A stretch of 17,759 nt of DNA. Source: Myxococcota bacterium (GTDB lineage Bacteria; Myxococcota_A; Polyangia; HGW-17). Each line of letters begins with the position of its first letter. The first letter of the stretch is position 1. The position numbers and the translations under genes were made by a program. Where the stretch lies: positions 1 through 17,759 of the forward strand of contig JAHJLU010000065.1 of the NCBI GenBank assembly GCA_018821745.1, written 5' to 3'. This document shows positions 12,508 through 17,759 of the stretch, piece after piece. The notes beneath the pieces were generated by a model. It made no database searches. It worked only from the letters and a program-made list of their open reading frames with translations, and had not been told where the DNA came from.

Positions 12508-15123
12508 ATGAATACCAATAGCTTTTATAAATATTTCGTTTTGGCTGCCCTGCTCGGGGTTTTTGCTGTTTTTGCCGGCTGTGACGACGACAGCTCCAAC
12601 AACGGCACCGGTGCCTGTGACGGATACGACTGTGGCCACGGGGATTGCAACGAGACGGACGGGATCGCTTTTTGCACCTGTGACACGGGCTACACGGGGG
12701 TTCACTGTACATCCTGTGATACGGGCTACATTCCCAGCGGAGATGAATGTATCGAGGCGAGCAACGATCCCCTCTACGGGACACCCAACATCGACGGGAC
12801 CATCACCGAGGCCGAGGGGGACTGGAGCGTTGACCAGCATGTGGGCGACAACGCCGAGGCTTCCGATTGGGGCGACAATGTCCTGAGCGCGCTCTATGTC
12901 GCCTATGACACCAACAACCTCTATATAGGGGTTCAGGGGTTTGCCGAGAGCACCAACAGCATCGTGGTCTATATCGACACGGATTATGGTACCACCAGCG
13001 CTGGGCTCTCTTCCATCGCCGCGGCCACGGATAACGATGGCGCCATTGACAACTCAATGAGCGCCAATATCACTGTGACAGACAGCTCTTTCAAAGTAGA
13101 CTGGGCTGTTGGGACCAAGGGCATGGGGTCGGCTCCCGGGACACTGGTGGACGAAGCCGGGTGGCGCAATATCGGCCTCGACGGTACCAATTTCCCCTGG
13201 GTCTCAGCGCAGCTCGTGGCCGGAAGTCAGGGGTTCGAGGCGAGTATTCCCCTGACCGAGCTCTTTGGGGGGACCTACCCCGAAGGGACACAGATCGCCC
13301 TGTTCGCCCGGCTCATGAATGAAGACGGGCAGTACTTCTCCAACCAGACCCTCCCCGGAGATAATGCCAGCACGCCCAGCACCGTGAGTGAGCTGGTGGT
13401 GATATCACTGCCCGGTGGCGGAAACCCTGTGTGCAACCACGATGGCAATTGTGATGCCGGTGAGACCACCGCCAACTGTGCTGACGACTGTCCCCCGGTT
13501 TGCAACAACGACGGCAACTGTGACGCAGGCGAGACGATCCAGAACTGCCCCGGTGATTGCAGCGGCGCCACGGAGTGTGGGGATCCCGATGTGTTCCAGT
13601 GGGAAGATTCCGTGATGTATTTTGTGCTGGTGGATCGTTTCTTTGACAGCGACGGCAGCAACTCCCCCGTGGACAACGCCACCTGGGAGGCTCAGTACAT
13701 GGGCGGAGACTGGCAGGGAGTGGAGCAGAAACTCGCCTATCTTGAAGATCTGGGTGTCAACACCGTTTGGCTGTCGGCTCCCTACAACAACCGTGAGTAT
13801 GCGGGTGCGGCTATTGACCCGGGCTCCGACAGCCACCTCTATTCCGCATACCACGGCTACTGGCCCTCTCCGGGGAACATTGACTACAGTGATCCCGATA
13901 ACCCGGTCCCCGTGCCCGCGGTGGAGTCCAGACTTGGGTCTTCGGCGGATCTGCAGAGCCTCATAGACACGCTGCATACCGATGGCATGTATGTGCTCTT
14001 CGACTACGTCATGAACCACGTGGATATCGCCTCTGATCTCTATGCCAATCACGCCGGATGGTTCTATAACGAAGAAGGCAATATCATTATGTGCCCCCCG
14101 GACAACTGGAATGATCCTTATTACAGTACCCGCTGCGCCTTCACCGATTATTTGCCCGCCTTCGACTTCTACAACCCCGACGCAAGGGCATGGTCCATAA
14201 ATGACGCCGTGTGGTGGGCAAAAGAGTTCGACATCGACGGATATCGCCTCGATGCTATCAAGCATGTCCCCATGGACTGGCTCACGGAGCTGCGCACGCG
14301 GCTCAACAGCGAATTCACCGACCCCACGGGGGGGCGTTTTTATCTGGTGGGTGAGACCTACGACTTCGACAGCCAGCAGACCCTCAAGGATTTCATCGAT
14401 CCCAACACCAAGCTTGACGGACAGTTCGATTTTCCCATGCGCAAGCGCCTGTGTGATACGGTGTTCAACTACTCCATGGACTTCAACGCGTTCTTCTCCT
14501 GGATGGACGGAAACGACTCCTTCTACAGCGCCGACACCCTCATGTCCACCTGGGTGGGGAATCACGATATCCCCAGGGCCATTCACTTTGCCTCGGGGCA
14601 GATCACCGACTGCTATACAGGATCCAACGTGGGGAACAGCTGGAACCCTGGTTCCTATGATCAGCCCTGGGATATTGAGCCCTATGAGCGTCTGGCCCTG
14701 GCCTTCGGGATCATGCTCACAAACCGTGGTGTGCCGCTCATCTATTACGGTGACGAGATCGGCCTGGCCGGGGGAGGAGATCCCGATAACCGGCGCATGA
14801 TGCAGTGGGATGGGTATTCCTCCAATCAGTTGTGGCTCCAGGATCGTGTCCGGACGCTCCTCAACATCCGAAACAGCAACGTGGTACTCCGGCGTGGCTA
14901 CCGGATCACCCTCTCCACCGGGCAGGACACATACGCATATAAAATGATCGGGTGCGGAGCCGAAGAAGATTTGTTTGTTATGGTGAACCGCGCCGGTCAG
15001 GCAAACCAGGTCACTGGCCTCCCCGCGGGCTCCTACACAGAACTCATTTCAGGAACCACGGTAGCCGGTGGCACCACCGTCGAAGTCCCCCCCCGCGGCA
15101 TCATGATATTCAAAGCCCAATAA
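12508..15123 (+). CDS. GH13 alpha-amylase-family lipoprotein with EGF-like and DOMON/CBM9-like modules
   Basis: 871 aa; hydrolyses or rearranges alpha-1,4-glucans outside the cell. GGAG lies seven bases before the ATG, and the signal ends FAGC (C25, likely lipid anchor) before a DDDSSNNG linker. Modules in order: an EGF-like domain (about 37-81), a DOMON/CBM9-like beta-sandwich opening PNIDGTITEAEGDW (about 90-300), two DGNCDAGET..NC..DC repeats (about 308-352), the GH13 barrel (about 360-780) and a C-terminal beta domain. Conserved GH13 regions are DYVMNH (499-504), GYRLDAIKH with nucleophile D582, VGETYDF with acid/base E616, and NHD with D687, so the active site is complete. Entry YFVLVDRFFD is typical of secreted amylases and CGTase-like enzymes. 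I cannot tell amylase from maltogenic or transferase activity. A lone starch enzyme: no transporter or regulator is adjacent. Confidence 0.93.
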   Translation: MNTNSFYKYFVLAALLGVFAVFAGCDDDSSNNGTGACDGYDCGHGDCNETDGIAFCTCDTGYTGVHCTSCDTGYIPSGDECIEASNDPLYGTPNIDGTITEAEGDWSVDQHVGDNAEASDWGDNVLSALYVAYDTNNLYIGVQGFAESTNSIVVYIDTDYGTTSAGLSSIAAATDNDGAIDNSMSANITVTDSSFKVDWAVGTKGMGSAPGTLVDEAGWRNIGLDGTNFPWVSAQLVAGSQGFEASIPLTELFGGTYPEGTQIALFARLMNEDGQYFSNQTLPGDNASTPSTVSELVVISLPGGGNPVCNHDGNCDAGETTANCADDCPPVCNNDGNCDAGETIQNCPGDCSGATECGDPDVFQWEDSVMYFVLVDRFFDSDGSNSPVDNATWEAQYMGGDWQGVEQKLAYLEDLGVNTVWLSAPYNNREYAGAAIDPGSDSHLYSAYHGYWPSPGNIDYSDPDNPVPVPAVESRLGSSADLQSLIDTLHTDGMYVLFDYVMNHVDIASDLYANHAGWFYNEEGNIIMCPPDNWNDPYYSTRCAFTDYLPAFDFYNPDARAWSINDAVWWAKEFDIDGYRLDAIKHVPMDWLTELRTRLNSEFTDPTGGRFYLVGETYDFDSQQTLKDFIDPNTKLDGQFDFPMRKRLCDTVFNYSMDFNAFFSWMDGNDSFYSADTLMSTWVGNHDIPRAIHFASGQITDCYTGSNVGNSWNPGSYDQPWDIEPYERLALAFGIMLTNRGVPLIYYGDEIGLAGGGDPDNRRMMQWDGYSSNQLWLQDRVRTLLNIRNSNVVLRRGYRITLSTGQDTYAYKMIGCGAEEDLFVMVNRAGQANQVTGLPAGSYTELISGTTVAGGTTVEVPPRGIMIFKAQ

Positions 15124-15124
15124 C

Positions 15125-15179
15125 CCCAAATCTTTCCCGGGGAACGTAATCGAGGTTGATATACAAGGGTTTGGTGAAA
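15125..15179. repeat. 55-bp direct repeat, copy 1
   Basis: Starts CCCAAATCTTTCC two bases after the amylase stop codon and ends GGTTTGGTGAAA. It differs from copy 2, 133 bp further on, at one base (C versus G at position 14 of the unit). No terminator or gene is recognised within it. Confidence 0.85.
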
Positions 15180-15257
15180 TAGCGGGTGCCTCTCTGGACT
15201 CTCCTGAGTAGTGTTGCTTCGTTATTTTGCAAAGAAACTGCCACCGCTAAAATCCCT

Positions 15258-15312
15258 CCCAAATCTTTCCGGGGGAACGTAATCGAGGTTGATATACAAG
15301 GGTTTGGTGAAA
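15258..15312. repeat. 55-bp direct repeat, copy 2
   Basis: Second copy, 54 of 55 bases identical to copy 1. Between the copies are 78 bp with no visible gene. The remainder of the 15124-15452 gap contains TTGACA (15366-15371) without a matching -10 box, and a perfect AAAGGAGG (15424-15431) ahead of a two-codon frame. Confidence 0.85.
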
Positions 15313-15452
15313 AAATGGGGAATTGGGCAACGGGTGGAGTGAGGGGGCGATAAGGGGGTAAGGGTTTGACAATAACTTTTTCTACCCGTCCGGGGTGGGA
15401 CCTGGGCGGGCCATGGTAACAAGAAAGGAGGCGCGATGGTATAATGAAGGCG

Positions 15453-17759
15453 TCAGGGGCGCTGCCATTCGAGTCGGACGGTGTTTACGATGGGGCGAAT
15501 GTCTCGGTCGGAGGTGGTGAGTCTGATGTCTACCTCGAAGGACCACCCGATGAGGGGACCGCCGTTTGTATGGAGATCAAAGAGGTGCTGAGCAGCGCCC
15601 TGGGGGTAGTCAAAGTACTGGGCCACGCCGCCAATGTCTGCGGGGAGCCAACCTGAGAGGGGGACGCCGCTCTGATCCAGAGCCCTGATCCGCACGCCGG
15701 CTGTTGTGCCTCCCGGCACATAGGCCTCCATGAAAATAGCGTCGACTTGGGCTGCCTCGAACTGCGAGTGGAAGATGTAGGTCCAGAACCCGCGCGGAGC
15801 GGTGAAGGAGAGGGCCGTGGAGCCCGTGAAGTCGGAGTAGGTGTAGTGGCTGCCCACGCCGATGGACTGACCCAGGGGCATGGCTACGTCACGCTGGTTG
15901 GTGGCGGGGTCAATTTTAAACACCCTGTTGCTGTTGAGACCCAGGGTCCAGGCGTAGCCGTCCTTGTCGAAGCCCACACCGCGGAGATCCGTGCTGTCGA
16001 GTCCGGCGAGCAGGGCACCGCTGGCGTCTCGCAGCGTTCCGATGAAAGTAATGGTGGAGTTGGAGTAATCCATATTGTTGACCGAGAGTCGCATGGTGTA
16101 GCCCGTCTGCCAGTGGGAGGCCCACACATCACCCGTGGCCGGCTCAACGCCCACCCCGGTCACCTGGAGTATGGCGCTTCCCGACTGCTGGGATTTGCAG
16201 TCACCGCTGAGCAACGTGACCCCGGTTACATCTCCCGGGAGAATGGTGGACGGATTCACTGAGGTTGGGATGGTAAAGGCGTAGATCTTTCGCTCGGCGG
16301 GATCGTACATGTTCACGCCGCTGCAGCCCGTGTAGGAGCCGAACCAGACTCGGTCGTTGCCATCAAGAGCGATGCCATATGAACCGCACAGGCCATGGAA
16401 GCGGCCGACCCAGGTCTCGGTGACCGTGTCGAAGACGGTGAAACTGGTGCGGTCGCTAAATGGCGAAATGTAGAGGAATCCCTGGGAGTCGACCACCAGG
16501 CCGTAGACACCGTTGGCGTTCTCATAGGTGCCCGAGGGCTGTTGAACTCCAGATGCGTCGGGATCATAGCGGGGGACATTGCCGATTCCAGCGTGGAAGG
16601 TGCCCAGCACCAGGGTTGTGGGATCGATGGCCTGAATGCCGCCGTTGGTGTAACCAATCCACATTCTCCCGTCGGGCCCTGCAGCCACGCCCCTGATGGA
16701 GGGACGGGAAGGTTCCGGAACAGCGCTGTAGACCACGCAGTCATCTGCGAATGGAGTACCGGCGCTGTTGATCTGGTTGGTCCCCGAGGAGGTCTGGATA
16801 CCGGGCGTGCCGTTGTTCATTTCGGGACAGGAGGTCGTATCCCACAGTACTTTGGTGAGCCTGCCGTCGTCACGGCCACCGACCCACATGTTGCCGTCCA
16901 GGTCGACGGCGGTGCGGCTGGGGTTGTTACCCACCCAGTAGATTCCTTCCTGGGTGTGGGTCTCCGTGTTGAATTTGGTGACGGAGAAGTTGGTGTGGTT
17001 GGCAGCCCACAGATAGGGGGGGATGTAAGAGGCCGACGTTAGGGTGATGCCGGGAACCCCGGTGGGGTTTGCCGGGTCAGTCCCGGGGATCACCTCGATA
17101 CCTTCATCGGGCGTGCCTTCGGAGGTGGGATCCATGGGCAGCAGATAGCAGGACTCCCCGCAGGTTCCGCAGGCGTTGAGGAGCCCTTCGTCCGTGAGGC
17201 CGTCGCAGTTGTAATCGAGCCCGTTGCATGTCTCGGTGGCGGGGTTGGTCCCGCCGATGCAGGGTCCCCATGCGTTGTTGTTGCAGGTCTGGAGGCCATA
17301 TGAGCAGACCCCGGCCGCATCGCCGCAGTACCGCGTGGCGCCTTCAGGGCAGATACATCCCTCGTCAATAAGGCCATCGCAGTCTTCATCCACTCCGTTG
17401 CCCGTGCCGTCCTCCCCGCACAGCTCCAGGGTTGGCAGCACGTAGCCCGTGCACTGCCCCCAGAACTCCGAGGAGCAGCTCCGGGTGCCGTATCGGCAGG
17501 AGCCCACGCCCACGGTCTCGGGTGGCCCGGGGTAGCACTGCTGGATGGGGAGGCAGTCCGTGCAGCCTTCATCAATCTGGCCGTCACAGTTGTTATCGAG
17601 ACCATCGCCGCACACCTCGGGGCCATAGGGGCCGCATCCCCCGCAGGCCAGCGTGACGCCTTCGTCGATTTGGCCGTTACAGTCGTTGTCTATGCCATCA
17701 CACACTTCTTCGGAGGCGGTGGGACAGGAGGCACATCCTTCATCCACCTGGCCGTCACA
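15453..17759 (-). CDS. MopE-repeat and beta-propeller surface protein, 5' end beyond the right edge
   Basis: 768 residues are visible; the frame is open to the right edge, and the GTG at 17747 lies inside a repeat, so it is not the start. The visible N-terminal part holds a fragment plus four MopE-type motifs, e.g. CDGIDNDCNGQIDEG, at about 18-34, 48-65, 112-134 and 176-192, alternating with GxCxxGxxxC....WG.C segments. These repeats are described as putative metal-binding (copper-binding in methanotroph MopE); that function is not shown here. Residues from about 225 to 600 form a propeller of NHL/Vgb-like blades: AVDLDGNMWVG, GVAAGPDGRMWIG, GLVVDSQGFLYIS, GIALDGNDRVWFG and GVGFDKDGYAWTL. The last 130 residues are a separate beta-rich domain ending RLEWQRP. 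Probably exported and surface-bound. It converges on the amylase. Confidence 0.88.
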   Translation of the reverse strand, partial: CDGQVDEGCASCPTASEEVCDGIDNDCNGQIDEGVTLACGGCGPYGPEVCGDGLDNNCDGQIDEGCTDCLPIQQCYPGPPETVGVGSCRYGTRSCSSEFWGQCTGYVLPTLELCGEDGTGNGVDEDCDGLIDEGCICPEGATRYCGDAAGVCSYGLQTCNNNAWGPCIGGTNPATETCNGLDYNCDGLTDEGLLNACGTCGESCYLLPMDPTSEGTPDEGIEVIPGTDPANPTGVPGITLTSASYIPPYLWAANHTNFSVTKFNTETHTQEGIYWVGNNPSRTAVDLDGNMWVGGRDDGRLTKVLWDTTSCPEMNNGTPGIQTSSGTNQINSAGTPFADDCVVYSAVPEPSRPSIRGVAAGPDGRMWIGYTNGGIQAIDPTTLVLGTFHAGIGNVPRYDPDASGVQQPSGTYENANGVYGLVVDSQGFLYISPFSDRTSFTVFDTVTETWVGRFHGLCGSYGIALDGNDRVWFGSYTGCSGVNMYDPAERKIYAFTIPTSVNPSTILPGDVTGVTLLSGDCKSQQSGSAILQVTGVGVEPATGDVWASHWQTGYTMRLSVNNMDYSNSTITFIGTLRDASGALLAGLDSTDLRGVGFDKDGYAWTLGLNSNRVFKIDPATNQRDVAMPLGQSIGVGSHYTYSDFTGSTALSFTAPRGFWTYIFHSQFEAAQVDAIFMEAYVPGGTTAGVRIRALDQSGVPLSGWLPADIGGVAQYFDYPQGAAQHLFDLHTNGGPLIGWSFEVDIRLTTSDRDIRPIVNTVRLEWQRP

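Noticed and set aside
13405..14586. A 393-codon minus-strand frame inside the amylase gene
   Set aside because: It runs opposite the complete GH13 catalytic region and shows no domain of its own.
15421..15656. Perfect AAAGGAGG followed by ATG GTA TAA (two-codon frame) and a 70-codon frame starting at 15444
   Set aside because: The 70-codon frame is antisense to the conserved end of the MopE/propeller gene and has no family features. The Shine-Dalgarno match is striking but serves no credible product.

Overview
The window looks like a chromosomal segment of a Gram-negative, moderately GC-rich bacterium of the former Deltaproteobacteria, most likely Myxococcota or a Bradymonas-like lineage. 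This rests on style, not a marker gene. Six of the thirteen genes called are large or cysteine-rich exported proteins: lipoproteins with acidic or Asn-rich linkers, MopE-type 'CDGxDNDCDGxxDEG' repeats, Sel1 repeats with paired cysteines, and multidomain surface enzymes. There is no rRNA, tRNA, CRISPR array, transposase or phage gene.

Layout. (1) Positions 1-1781, minus strand: the N-terminal part of a giant Cys-rich lipoprotein built from 324-bp tandem units, running off the left edge. (2) 2154-3122, plus: a YeiH/UPF0324 membrane protein, convergent by 2 bp with the next block. (3) 3125-7919, minus: a Cys-rich lipoprotein with a nidogen-like C-terminal domain, a TfoX-N protein, a 12.5-repeat Sel1 protein and an Asn-linker Cys-rich lipoprotein. 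Only the Sel1 and TfoX genes are tightly coupled. (4) 8207-10613, plus: a compact operon with a perfect 14-bp inverted-repeat operator, an ABC ATPase, a permease, a YtrA-type GntR repressor, a 49-codon gene with a signal peptide, and a 71-aa single-span membrane protein. Every junction overlaps or nearly touches. (5) 10634-11782, minus: DNA polymerase IV (dinB), with a strongly folded RNA ending in an intrinsic terminator just upstream. (6) 12508-15123, plus: a GH13 alpha-amylase-family lipoprotein with EGF-like, DOMON/CBM9-like and Cys-repeat modules. (7) 15125-15312: two 55-bp near-identical direct repeats. (8) 15453-17759, minus: a MopE-repeat plus beta-propeller surface protein that starts beyond the right edge.

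How it may work together. The exported proteins probably form part of the cell-surface and periplasmic inventory; the amylase degrades alpha-glucans outside the cell. The GntR/ABC operon looks like an autoregulated envelope-stress or peptide-export module, with the small exported peptide as the least expected component. The two most interesting unexplained items are that peptide and the minus-strand structured RNA at about 11899-12109. All identifications come from reading the sequence; no database search was made.
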